Shown here piece after piece: positions 34,723-43,706 of a DNA stretch of 64,000 nucleotides. The notes below the pieces were generated by a model. It did no database searches. It had not been told where the DNA came from and worked only from the letters and a program-made list of their open reading frames with translations. Each line of letters begins with the position of its first letter. Position 1 is the first letter of the stretch. The translations under genes and the position numbers were made by a program. Origin of the DNA: Arcicella sp034519515 (GTDB taxonomy: Bacteria > Bacteroidota > Bacteroidia > Cytophagales > Spirosomataceae); the NCBI GenBank assembly GCA_034519515.1, contig JAXHOK010000031.1, forward strand, positions 21,198 through 85,197, written 5' to 3'.

Positions 34723-34816
34723 AGCGGTGAGCAATGAGGTGTGAGGCGTGAGCAGTAAGTAGTGAATATTGCTCAAATCTCGTTGTTCAAACCTCATCGC
34801 TAAAACCTCATCGCTA
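34723..34816. repeat. imperfect palindrome, TGAGCAATGAGG family (copy 4)
   Basis: AGCGGTGAGCAATGAGGTGT... pairs with ATTGCTCAAATCTCGTTGTT and the tandem words AACCTCATCGCTAA (twice). It ends four bases before the aminotransferase start codon, so it would lie in that gene's leader. Confidence 0.7.
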
Positions 34817-34819
34817 AAA

Positions 34820-36029
34820 ATGATTACCAATAGAGAACTTTTTTTAAGAAACGTTGCCCAAACTTCTGATTTCCCTCTGTCTTTGGAAATTGAACGGGCA
34901 GAAGGCGTATATATGTACGGCAAAGATGGCAAACAATTCATGGATTTAATATCCGGAATTGGCGTATCAAACGTGGGACATCGACATCCAAAAGTTACGC
35001 AAGCTATTCATAATCAAGTAGATAGATATTTACATTTGATGGTATATGGTGAATATGTGCAATCTCCCCAAGTACTTTTGGCAGAGGCTTTGGTAAAAAC
35101 ATTGGATAAAGGATGCCGTAAATATCCAGTTATGGATAATGTTTACTTTACCAATTCGGGTACGGAAGCCGTGGAAGGGGCAAATGAAATTAGCCAAACG
35201 TTATACAGGTCGCCAAGATATAATTTCTTGTGTGAATGCCTATCATGGTGCTACTCAGGGTGCTTTGTCACTTTCGGGAAGTGAAAATTTTAAACGAAAT
35301 TATCGTCCATTGTTACCCCAAATCAAGCAAATTAGACACGGAAATTTTGAGGATATTCAAAAAATCTGTTCTCGAACTGCCGCAGTTTTTATTGAAGTAA
35401 TTGCTGGCGAAGCGGGTGTGAGAGTTCCAGATTATGAGTATTTTATTGCACTTAGAAAACAGTGCGATTACACGGGAACGCTACTAATTATTGATGAAAT
35501 CCAAACGGGATTCGGACGAACGGGTACATTTTGGGCTTTTGAACAATTTGGTTTCTATCCTGATGTACTACTGTGTGCTAAAGGAATGGGCGGAGGAATG
35601 CCGATTGGTGCTTTCGTTGCCAATCATAAAATTATGGGCGTTTTTAAGAATAATCCAATCCTGGGACACATCACAACCTTTGGCGGACATCCAGTCAGTG
35701 CAGCGGCTTCATTAGCAACATTGAATGTTATTTATGAAGAAAAATTATTAGAAAACGTAAATTATAAAGCTCAGATTTTCAGAGACTTATTGATTCATCC
35801 AAAAATAAAAGAAGTTAGAAACCAAGGATTAATTATGGCGGTTGAATTTGAAGATTTTGATACGTTAAAACCAATTATTGACCGAGCAATCGAAAAGGGA
35901 ATCATCACTGATTGGTTTTTATTTTGTGATAATTCCATGCGAATTGCTCCGCCTTTGATTATTACCGATGAAGAAATTAGAAAGGCTTGTGGGGTCATTT
36001 TGGAAAGTATAGATTCTTCTGTTTGTTGA
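34820..36029 (+). pseudogene. class III (PLP) aminotransferase with single-base frameshift
   Basis: An acetylornithine/aspartate-type class III aminotransferase, about 402 aa if read through. The N-terminal part reads to DNVYFTNSGTEAVEGA (ending near 35181) and the rest continues in the next frame as MKLAKRYTGRQDIISC. One extra A in the AAA at 35182-35184 accounts for the break. The second part is complete: IDEIQTGFGRTG and the PLP lysine in LLCAKGMGGGMPIG. As written, the first frame ends at 35284 after unrelated residues. A sequencing or assembly error, a recent mutation or programmed slippage are all possible. The start is set at MITNRELF; earlier codons are repeat sequence. Confidence 0.88.
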
Positions 36030-36150
36030 TTGTCGAACAACTTTTTCGTATAAATCTTAGAAGAACCAATATGGACTCTATCCAAAAAAATCTAAAATCT
36101 GACATGGTGCGGTGTTTCGCAATCCAGATTTAGAAATTAGTTGTAAGCGA

Positions 36151-36188
36151 ACTTCCCGAAAGTTATTTCTACTTTCGGGAGGTTTTTT
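36151..36188 (+). repeat. 33-nt palindromic unit, single copy, terminator-like (copy 3)
   Basis: A single unit, ACTTCCCGAAAGTTATTTCT followed by ACTTTCGGGAGGT (36151-36183), is followed by a T-run to 36188. In this form it has the layout of an intrinsic terminator for the upstream aminotransferase gene. Paired copies are at 13232 and 29799. Confidence 0.85.
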
Positions 36189-36261
36189 TATGCTCTTAAA
36201 ATTTTCATACATATTTGATAATCACTATATTTAGTCTTCATTCAAACCCAAAATCATCACC

Positions 36262-37881
36262 ATGAAGAAAACCCTTATACTTGCCACACTTTTTGCATTT
36301 TCTTTAAGTATTTATGCCCAAAAGCAACCAGCGAAAGAAACCAAAACTGTTTCAAACCAATTAATAACGGATGCTAAAATTGAAAGTCTCCGAAAAGAAA
36401 TGTTGGAAGAAATTGATAAAAAAGCACTATTCACGGCTCAACTCAACGACCAACTTTTTAGTTATTCCGAATTGGGTTTTCAAGAAGTGGAGACCTATAA
36501 ATTATTAACCAATCTTTTGGAAAAAGAAGGATTTACCATCGAAAGAGGTTTATCAGGAATCCCAACAGCTTGGATGGCAAAATGGGGTAGCGGAAAACCC
36601 GTTATTGCGGTGGGTTCGGATATTGATTGTATTCCGAAAGCCTCGCAAAAACCTGGCGTTGCCTATCACGACCCAATAGTTGAAGGTGCTCCTGGCCACG
36701 GTGAAGGGCATAATTCAGGGCAGGCTTTGAATATCACTGCTGTTTTGACTTTAAAAAAAATCATGGAACGGGAGAAAATTTCGGGTACGCTCATGCTTTG
36801 GCCCGGGGTTGCGGAGGAATTGGTTGGGGCGAAGGCGTATTACGTGCGAGACGGACATTTTAAGGATATTGATGCCTGTATTTTTACCCACGTAAACAGT
36901 AATCTTTCCGTAAAATGGGGCGATGTGGGCTATAATGGCTTGGTTTCGGTAAAGTTTAACTTTGAGGGAGAAGCCGCCCACGCTGCCATGAATCCGTGGA
37001 GAGGAAAATCCGCTTTGGATGCCGTGGAGTTGATGAATGTGGGTTGGAATTTTAAACGGGAACATTTAGGATTGACACAACGCTCGCACTACGTTATCAC
37101 CAACGGAGGCGACCAGCCCAATGTTGTGCCTTCAAAAGCTCAAGTTTGGTATTATTTCAGAGAAAGAACTTATCCGAAAATTAAGGAATTATTTGAATTT
37201 GGGAAGAAGATTGCGGCAGGTGCTGCCATGATGACTGACACCAAAGTTACGCATGAGGTTGTGGGTTGTGCGTGGCCTGGGCATTTCAATAAACCCATGG
37301 CTGAAAATGCTTTTGAACACATCAAACGGGTGGGTTTGCCCACTTGGTCGGCAGAAGACCAGCTCTTGGCAACTGCTACCCAAAAGGAACTAAATGCCCC
37401 CAGAAAGAACGGATTAGCCATGAAAGTGGATTCTACTACTGAGCCAGGAGCCATAAAAATGGGCGGAGGTTCTGATGATATTGCGGATATTTCTTGGACG
37501 ATGCCGACCATTGTGTTGGGTTATCCATCAAATATTCCAGGTTTGCCAGGGCATCATTGGGCAAATGCGATTTCGATGGCAACGCCCATTGCTCACAAGG
37601 GATGCACTGCGGGGGCAAAAGTGGAGGCTTTAACCTTGTTGGATTTATTCGTAAAACCAGATTTGCTGACCAATGCGTGGAAATATTTCCGTGAAGAGCA
37701 AACTCAAACCGAAAAATACGAGCCATTAATCGCCCCAAGCGACAAGCCAGCCATTACGATTAACCGAGAAATTATGGAGAAATTTAAGCCTGAACTTCAA
37801 AAATTTTATTTCGACCCAACGAAATATAAGAGTTATATGGAGCAATTGGGAATTAAATATCCTACGGTTAGGGGGAATTAG
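36262..37881 (+). CDS. M20-family amidohydrolase, AbgB-like, exported
   Basis: Metal-dependent amidohydrolase of 539 aa with an N-terminal signal peptide (MKKTLILATLFAFSLSIYAQ). The M20 fold shows the metal-binding histidines and acid in GHGEGHNSGQ (near 151), EELVGAKAYYVRDGHF, and a dimerisation domain (FNFEGEAAHAAMNPWRGKSALDAVELMNVG). It resembles AbgB-type aminobenzoyl-glutamate hydrolases, which cleave amides of aminoacids. A periplasmic location is unusual for AbgB and suggests a nutrient- or xenobiotic-amide role. The substrate is uncertain. Confidence 0.83.
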   Translation: MKKTLILATLFAFSLSIYAQKQPAKETKTVSNQLITDAKIESLRKEMLEEIDKKALFTAQLNDQLFSYSELGFQEVETYKLLTNLLEKEGFTIERGLSGIPTAWMAKWGSGKPVIAVGSDIDCIPKASQKPGVAYHDPIVEGAPGHGEGHNSGQALNITAVLTLKKIMEREKISGTLMLWPGVAEELVGAKAYYVRDGHFKDIDACIFTHVNSNLSVKWGDVGYNGLVSVKFNFEGEAAHAAMNPWRGKSALDAVELMNVGWNFKREHLGLTQRSHYVITNGGDQPNVVPSKAQVWYYFRERTYPKIKELFEFGKKIAAGAAMMTDTKVTHEVVGCAWPGHFNKPMAENAFEHIKRVGLPTWSAEDQLLATATQKELNAPRKNGLAMKVDSTTEPGAIKMGGGSDDIADISWTMPTIVLGYPSNIPGLPGHHWANAISMATPIAHKGCTAGAKVEALTLLDLFVKPDLLTNAWKYFREEQTQTEKYEPLIAPSDKPAITINREIMEKFKPELQKFYFDPTKYKSYMEQLGIKYPTVRGN

Positions 37882-37887
37882 AGGGGA

Positions 37888-37928
37888 TTTTATTCAGAAC
37901 GAAGTTTGTGGCTTCGTTCTGAATAAAT
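37888..37928. terminator. bidirectional hairpin between convergent genes
   Basis: A perfect 15-bp stem, TTATTCAGAACGAAG (37890-37904) with CTTCGTTCTGAATAA (37912-37926), lies between the amidohydrolase stop and the Rpn gene stop. The tails are only moderately T-rich. Confidence 0.6.
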
Positions 37929-38702
37929 TTATGACTTAGCTTTTGACAGCTGATTTTGGATATCAAGGACAAAATCAATCGTAACTTGATTATATTCAGC
38001 AATTTCTTCAAGAGTCAATTTTCCTTTCTGTAAAGCAATTTTTATACTTTCAGTTTTAACCTTTTCTATTTTTTTATTTTCATTTTTAACAACCAAAGCA
38101 TTAGCAGAAATCGCCATTTCGTAGCCCAATCTTTGTTCTGGGGTCATGGCTTTTTTATCCAATTCTTGAATGGCAACGTTTAACCATTCTTCATCCCAAA
38201 ATTGAGGATATTGAATTGGCTTTTTTATTTTATGTAAGTTCTTCATGGTAAAAATCAGTTTGTCCAAATCCGTATGAACGTCTTTTAATTTCTTTTTAAA
38301 TTTAGCTAATTCTACTGTAATGAACGTCATTTGGTCATCAATAAGTTCACCTTTTATATTTCTTAATACCGCAATATTATGATAATCAGCTATTTGAGGA
38401 AAAATATTGGTTGCTAAAATTCCAATACAATAGATTTTAGGTAAGTTATCGAAAGTATATTTTCCCTTCTTTACAAGCGTACTGAAACGATGTAACGAGT
38501 AAAACTTCATACGTTGGATAAACTCAGGATATTCACTCAATTGCATTTCAACAATAAAATGATTGTTCTTTTCATCTACACAAGATAAATCATAGATACT
38601 CCCTCGACTGTCTATCGTAATTCCCTTTACTTCATTCGTTACAAACGTAACTTCACGAATTGGAATTGGCGAATTAACTAAGGCTTGTAATGCTTTTTTC
38701 AA
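37929..38702 (-). CDS. Rpn-type PD-(D/E)XK nuclease family protein, 5' end probably lost
   Basis: A member of the recombination-promoting nuclease (Rpn)/PDDEXK_2 transposase-like family. The core EVKGITIDSRGSIYDLSCVDEKNNHFIVEMQLSEYPEF carries the D...E-x-Q nuclease motif, and YSLHRFSTLVKKGKYTFDNLPKIYCIGIL follows. The C-terminal tail is charged and helical (IALQKGKLTLEEIAEYNQ). The only start is a TTG at 38702. Reading upstream, the frame continues as VKVTFGNESDTRF, the typical family N-terminus, up to a stop at 38772 with no ATG. The true start therefore appears lost or displaced. The break coincides with one end of a 13-bp inverted repeat. Confidence 0.72.
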   Translation of the reverse strand: MKKALQALVNSPIPIREVTFVTNEVKGITIDSRGSIYDLSCVDEKNNHFIVEMQLSEYPEFIQRMKFYSLHRFSTLVKKGKYTFDNLPKIYCIGILATNIFPQIADYHNIAVLRNIKGELIDDQMTFITVELAKFKKKLKDVHTDLDKLIFTMKNLHKIKKPIQYPQFWDEEWLNVAIQELDKKAMTPEQRLGYEMAISANALVVKNENKKIEKVKTESIKIALQKGKLTLEEIAEYNQVTIDFVLDIQNQLSKAKS

Positions 38703-40027
38703 AAATCTTGTGTCAGACTCATTTCCAAAAGTTACCTTAACAATATGTTCGCAAATTAAATGGCCTTTTGGTTAAGGAATTGGGCTTCTGAGTTAAATTG
38801 ATATTTTTAAAGTTTTCGCCATTTTTGGGTACGAAATACAGTTTTTAGGTCAATATGCCATGTTGGGAGTGAGTTTAGTTTGTATTTTCCAAGACCAGCT
38901 TGCCAATACGGTCATTGTAAAGCAATATTGACCGCATTGTACTTGAGTTTCTTTATAATTTTTAAAATAGCGAGTCCATAAAATTGTTTAGTTTAAAATA
39001 AATTCTTTGAAATCGAGAGAGTAATATTTGATAACTTTTAGAGCATCCAAGTCAAACATTGTAAATTTGTTTGACTAACTTGTTTGGTTCTTGATGAGTA
39101 TGAATCATCACCACACATTCAATTTGATGCATTTTGGGTAAGCCTAACTGATATCTTTGTTGAAATATTAGAATTTTTCTTGAATTGATGGATATAAAAT
39201 TTCTCATCAAGATTATCTAAATTCACTCTTCCCAAAGTTTTAGGTCGTCCAATGCCTGTTGCTCCCCTTGATAGGTAAATTAGATGAGCGTTTCTAAACT
39301 TTGGATAATATTCAGCCCATTTTTGGGTAAAGTAGATAGTCTTCGTGACATAGAAGCCGTAAGGACTAAATGAAAACAGTTTCGGCAAAATACCTTAATT
39401 GGCTTGAACAAGTCTAATCGTTTTAAGGACTTGATAAGAAGTCTTCTGGTTGGTTTTGATTTTTCTTTGAACCTTTTGGTTGCTTTCGATTTGTTTTCGG
39501 TTTGCTTTTGTTTTTTCTTTGATTGATTTGGTTTTTCTTTTTCTTTTGTTAAATTATTACAATCAGTTGTTTGCATCTAAAATATGTTTTTGAGATGGAG
39601 TAGCGTTTTGTTTTGCTGATGAATGCGCGCGCTTTTTTTCCGCTTTCTTGCGTTTGGTGAAAAAGATGTTCCTTTTTGTTAGTGTTTGATAAATGGTTCC
39701 TTTTCTGTGTTTTGAGTTGTTTGTGGCTATTTGGCTGTAAAGTGGTCTGAATTGAAATGCTGATGATGTGAAATGTTATTTGTGCCTGAATTGTCCGACA
39801 GTCGTCCATGTTCGGTATTTTTGCCTTAAAGTTGTTTGGTTGGACCTTTAACAATAGAAGTGCTTTTTTTTTACCAGCCTATTTTGGCGAACATATTGTA
39901 AAACCATAATCTGAAATGAGTGGTATAAAACGTGCTTTTTCGTTGTAAATGTTATCCATTGATTAAAATAAGTAGTTAAAATAAAGATTCAAGAATGTTA
40001 TATTCAAAATTAGAAAGTGAATATCCC
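38703..40027. other. 1.3-kb degenerate spacer with inverted-repeat ends
   Basis: No intact gene is seen. A perfect 13-bp inverted repeat bounds most of it: ACAATATGTTCGC at 38740-38752 and GCGAACATATTGT at 39887-39899, with weaker similarity continuing outward for ~20 bp. Inside are a degraded transposase-like fragment (39119-39576) and, on the plus strand, a strongly T-rich half (39440-39880). It looks like remains of an inserted element. Confidence 0.5.
39119..39576 (-). pseudogene. degraded transposase-like remnant
   Basis: Two overlapping minus-strand frames together resemble part of a DDE transposase. A lysine-rich stretch (KEKPNQSKKKQKQTENKSKA, frame ending 39280) is followed, after a frameshift, by GFYVTKTIYFTQKWAEYYPK and GATGIGRPKTLGRVNLDNLD (frame ending 39119). 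The GRPK..G.VNL arrangement resembles linker segments of IS4-type transposases, but no DDE residues can be placed and no full-length frame exists. The identification is tentative. Confidence 0.3.
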
Positions 40028-43000
40028 CTAATTCAACTTATACTTAACCCCAACCATTTTCTCCAAAGCCTCCAAAAACTCATTACTGGGTGAAATTTTT
40101 GCCTTTCTTGATAACATCGTTACTTCTATTTTCTCTTCTGGGTCAAAGACTGAAACTGTCAAATTGCACGTTCCTTTGTTTTTATCAATGACAGCATTTA
40201 ATTGCTCAATCATCTGACTATTAACCAATTGCAAACCCAAAGTGATTTTTAATTCTTTGGCGTATTGATTTCTAATTTCAGATAAAAGCCTGACCGTCAT
40301 CGGTTTAAATTCCCATTCGTCTGGTCTTCCCCATTTAGTTTTGATTTGTCCTTTAATGTATAGAAAACGGTCGGGGGCAATATATTTTGCCAAGTTTACA
40401 AAGTCTTCACCAAATAAAGCAAATTCGTAACTTCCATTATAATCTTCTAAAGTGAACAGCATAAACGGATTTCCATTTTTAGAAAAACGCTCAATGGCTT
40501 TCGTAACGATACCGCCCACAGAAACCTCTTTTCCTCTGAAAACGGGTTCCATCACACGGTCGAGGGTGCATGAACAAAAACTTTCTAATTCCAAACGGTA
40601 TTCGTCCAAAGGATGCCCAGAAATATAGATTCCTACTACGTCCTTTTCATTTTTGAGTTTTTCCATTCTGCCCCATGGTTCCATAATTGGAATTTTTGGA
40701 GTGGCTAAATTTCCTCCGCCCGCATCGCCCAACATTCCAAACAATGACCCTTGACTCGATTGTTCGATTTCAACGGCTTTGTTGGCATATTTAATGATTT
40801 TCTCAATAAAATTAGACCCTTCCGAATCCTCAAAATAGATGGCACGGTGCAATCCTTGGGCTTCCTCAAAACAATCAAATCCTCCGCCATACGCCAAACT
40901 TTCAATTGTTTTCTTGTTTACCGTTCTGAGATTTACCCTTTTTACGAAATCAAAAATATCTTTATAAGGTCCATTTTTATCCCTTTCTTCAATAATACTA
41001 TCCACCGCCGCATCACCAGTTCCTTTAATGGCTGCCAATCCAAAACGTATTTCTCCCTTTTTATTCACCGCAAATGAACGGTAAGATTCGTTTATATCGG
41101 GACCTAAAACGGGCAAACCCATTCGCCTACATTCCTCCATAAAGAAGGTGATTTTTTCAATTTGTCCCAAGGAATTTGACATCACCGCCGCCATATATTC
41201 AGACGGATAATGTGCCTTCAAATAGCCTGTGTGATACGCCACGAAGGCATAACAAGTGGAATGAGATTTGTTGAAGGCATATTGAGCAAATGCCTCCCAG
41301 TCCGTCCAAACTTTGTTCAGTTTATCTTCGGGATGCCCCTTTTCTTTTGCCCCCTCCACAAACTTACTTTTCATCTTGTCGAGCGTGTATCTGTCCTTCT
41401 TTCCCATCGCCTTTCTGAGTACGTCGGCATCCCCTTTCGAGAAGCCCGCAATCTTTTGAGACAACAACATAACTTGCTCTTGATAAACCGTAATACCATA
41501 AGTATCAGCAAGATACTCTTCCATTTCGGGTAAATCGTAAGTGATTTCTTCACGCCCGTGCTTACGAGCAATAAAGTTGGGGATGTAGGCAATTGGACCT
41601 GGGCGATAGAGGGCGTTCATCGCAATTAAATCCGAAAATTGGTCAGGTTTTAGGTCTAAAAGGTGCTTCTGCATACCGCCCGATTCAAACTGAAACGTGG
41701 CATTGGTTTCTCCTCTTTGATAAAGTTCATAGGTCTTTTTATCATCCAATGGCAATGTATCCAAATCAATCACCACACCATGATTTTGCTTGATTAATCG
41801 GATGGCTTCCTTCAAAATTGACAGAGTTTTCAGACCCAAAAAATCCATTTTAATTACCCCAGCATCTTCAATAATATTCCCGCCAAATTGGGTTATCAAA
41901 AGGTTTACTTCTTTGGAGGTGTAAACTGGTAAAATCTCCGATAAATCCTTGGGGGCAATAATAATTCCAGCGGCGTGAATACCCGTTCCACGCACCGAAC
42001 CTTCCAAAATCAGAGCTTCTTCCAACACCTTTGAACGCAAAGAACCTTCCCGCCTAATGTCCCGAAGTTTTTTGATATTATCCAAATCTTCGGTCTGGAA
42101 ACCCTCCTTCTCTGCCAACGAACTTGCACCCGTCATGGGAGCGTTCATTACCCGATTTAAGTTCGTTCCAGGCTTATCAGGCACTAATTTAGCTAATTCG
42201 TTGGATTCATTCAAAGGCAAATCCATCACACGGGAAACGTCTTTTATCGACATTTTTGCCGCCATCGTGCCATACGTTACAATGTGAGCAACTTGCTGTT
42301 TTCCGTATTTTTCCACCACATAATCAATCACTTTCTGACGACCATCATCATCAAAATCCGTATCAATATCGGGCATTGATTTACGGTCGGGATTCAAGAA
42401 ACGCTCAAAAAGTAAATTGTATTTGATGGGGTCAATATTGGTAATTCCGATACAATACGCCACCACCGAACCCGCTGCCGAACCACGCCCAGGACCTACG
42501 AAAACACCTAAATCTCGACCCGCTTGAATGAAATCTCCCACAATCAAAAAGTAACCCGCAAACCCCATCGTTTTGATTACGTGAAGCTCAAAATCAATGC
42601 GTTCTTTTACCTCCACAGAGTCCCAAGCATCGCCATAACGCTTCCTTGCCCCTTCACGAGTAATATCTTCCAAATAATCATCTTGGGTGGCGAATTGAGT
42701 AGGAATTACAAAATTGGGCAGCATTATATCTTGCTTCAATTTCAAGGTATCAATCTTGCCCACAATCTCATTAGTATTATCAATCGCCTCTGGAATATGA
42801 TTCCAAAGTTGGGTCATTTCAGCGGTATTTTTGAAATAAAATTCATCGTTATAAAAAGCAAAACGCTTGCCTTTTGTCGATGTTCCTGCATCATCATCAA
42901 TGTCTTTGTAAGTTGGCGTTGCTTGCTTCTCGCCCGTGTTGATGCACAACAAAATATCATGGGCGTTGGCATCTTTTTGGTCGAGGTAATGAGAGTCGTT

Positions 43001-43615
43001 TGAGGCAATTACTTTGACGTTATACTTCTTGGCAAAACGTAGCAAAACCTCATTACACTTCAACTGGTCGGGAATTTGATGGTTTTGAACCTCCACATAA
43101 TAATCTTCGCCAAACAAATCCAACCACCATTTGAATTCCTTTTCAGCTTCCTCTTCGCCATTCCTCAAAATCGCTTGCGGAACGGATGCTCCGATACAAC
43201 AAGTGGTGGCAATTAATCCTTCGTGATACTGCAAAATCAGTTCTTTATCAATCCGAGGATATTTACCATAAAGTCCTTCAATGTAACCCAATGAGCATAA
43301 TTTCACCAAATTAGCATAGCCTTTGGCATTTTTTGCCAACATCAATTGGTGATAGCGTTTATCTTTTTGCTCTTTCGTAAATGCTCGTTTGTGGCGGTCT
43401 TCCACCACATAAAATTCACAGCCGACAATCGGTTTTACGCCCTCATGTTTTTGAGCCTCCGCCACAAACTGAAACGCCCCGAACATATTTCCGTGGTCAG
43501 TAATGGCAATGGCAGGCATATTATCAGCTTTGGCTTTGGCAAAAAGAGCAGGAATTTTTGAAGCCCCGTCCAAAAGGGAATATTGGGTATGACAGTGTAA
43601 GTGGGAGAATTGCAT
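40028..43615 (-). CDS. dnaE: DNA polymerase III subunit alpha
   Basis: Catalytic subunit of the replicative polymerase, 1195 aa. It opens with a PHP domain (FSHLHCHTQYSLLDGASKI, ITDHGNMFGAF). The polymerase core has the catalytic aspartates in MPDIDTDFDDDGRQKVIDYV (near residue 415). Fingers, helix-hairpin-helix and an OB-fold (near 1000-1080, EVSVGGIVTKAIERFSKNGNPFMLFTLEDY) follow. The domain order is that of DnaE1, not PolC, since no exonuclease domain is inserted. It appears monocistronic. Confidence 0.97.
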   Translation of the reverse strand: MQFSHLHCHTQYSLLDGASKIPALFAKAKADNMPAIAITDHGNMFGAFQFVAEAQKHEGVKPIVGCEFYVVEDRHKRAFTKEQKDKRYHQLMLAKNAKGYANLVKLCSLGYIEGLYGKYPRIDKELILQYHEGLIATTCCIGASVPQAILRNGEEEAEKEFKWWLDLFGEDYYVEVQNHQIPDQLKCNEVLLRFAKKYNVKVIASNDSHYLDQKDANAHDILLCINTGEKQATPTYKDIDDDAGTSTKGKRFAFYNDEFYFKNTAEMTQLWNHIPEAIDNTNEIVGKIDTLKLKQDIMLPNFVIPTQFATQDDYLEDITREGARKRYGDAWDSVEVKERIDFELHVIKTMGFAGYFLIVGDFIQAGRDLGVFVGPGRGSAAGSVVAYCIGITNIDPIKYNLLFERFLNPDRKSMPDIDTDFDDDGRQKVIDYVVEKYGKQQVAHIVTYGTMAAKMSIKDVSRVMDLPLNESNELAKLVPDKPGTNLNRVMNAPMTGASSLAEKEGFQTEDLDNIKKLRDIRREGSLRSKVLEEALILEGSVRGTGIHAAGIIIAPKDLSEILPVYTSKEVNLLITQFGGNIIEDAGVIKMDFLGLKTLSILKEAIRLIKQNHGVVIDLDTLPLDDKKTYELYQRGETNATFQFESGGMQKHLLDLKPDQFSDLIAMNALYRPGPIAYIPNFIARKHGREEITYDLPEMEEYLADTYGITVYQEQVMLLSQKIAGFSKGDADVLRKAMGKKDRYTLDKMKSKFVEGAKEKGHPEDKLNKVWTDWEAFAQYAFNKSHSTCYAFVAYHTGYLKAHYPSEYMAAVMSNSLGQIEKITFFMEECRRMGLPVLGPDINESYRSFAVNKKGEIRFGLAAIKGTGDAAVDSIIEERDKNGPYKDIFDFVKRVNLRTVNKKTIESLAYGGGFDCFEEAQGLHRAIYFEDSEGSNFIEKIIKYANKAVEIEQSSQGSLFGMLGDAGGGNLATPKIPIMEPWGRMEKLKNEKDVVGIYISGHPLDEYRLELESFCSCTLDRVMEPVFRGKEVSVGGIVTKAIERFSKNGNPFMLFTLEDYNGSYEFALFGEDFVNLAKYIAPDRFLYIKGQIKTKWGRPDEWEFKPMTVRLLSEIRNQYAKELKITLGLQLVNSQMIEQLNAVIDKNKGTCNLTVSVFDPEEKIEVTMLSRKAKISPSNEFLEALEKMVGVKYKLN

Positions 43616-43650
43616 AATTTCGATGTTGGTTTTTCGATGTTCGGATTCGT
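43615..43650. repeat. CGATGTTCGG word cluster (copy)
   Basis: TTTCGATGTTGGTTTTTCGATGTTCGGATTCGTAC holds the CGATGTTCG word twice in near-tandem form. The same word forms a full palindrome at 54764-54862 and also appears at 22028-22055. It lies just upstream of dnaE. Confidence 0.5.
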
Positions 43651-43665
43651 ACTACAAAGAAAACA

Positions 43666-43693
43666 CAAAAGCGACCGAGTTGGGTCGCTTTTG
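43666..43693 (-). terminator. intrinsic terminator of the TIG lipoprotein gene
   Basis: A perfect 11-bp stem, CAAAAGCGACC (43666-43676) with GGTCGCTTTTG (43683-43693), lies 14 bp after the lipoprotein stop codon on the minus strand. Confidence 0.75.
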
Positions 43694-43706
43694 ATGAAAA
43701 AAATTA

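Noticed and set aside
34769..34819. Upstream start for the aminotransferase
   Set aside because: The extra 17 codons are repeat sequence; the ATG at 34820 matches the family N-terminus.
37170..37511. Minus-strand frames of 64-113 codons inside the M20 amidohydrolase gene
   Set aside because: They lie antisense to a full-length conserved enzyme and have no family features.
39549..39854. 101-codon minus frame in the 39-kb spacer
   Set aside because: It is lysine/glutamine-rich from a strongly T-rich plus strand, with no signature, start context or neighbours supporting it.
40751..41077. Plus-strand frame of 108 codons inside dnaE
   Set aside because: It is the antisense of conserved polymerase sequence; composition follows the host gene.
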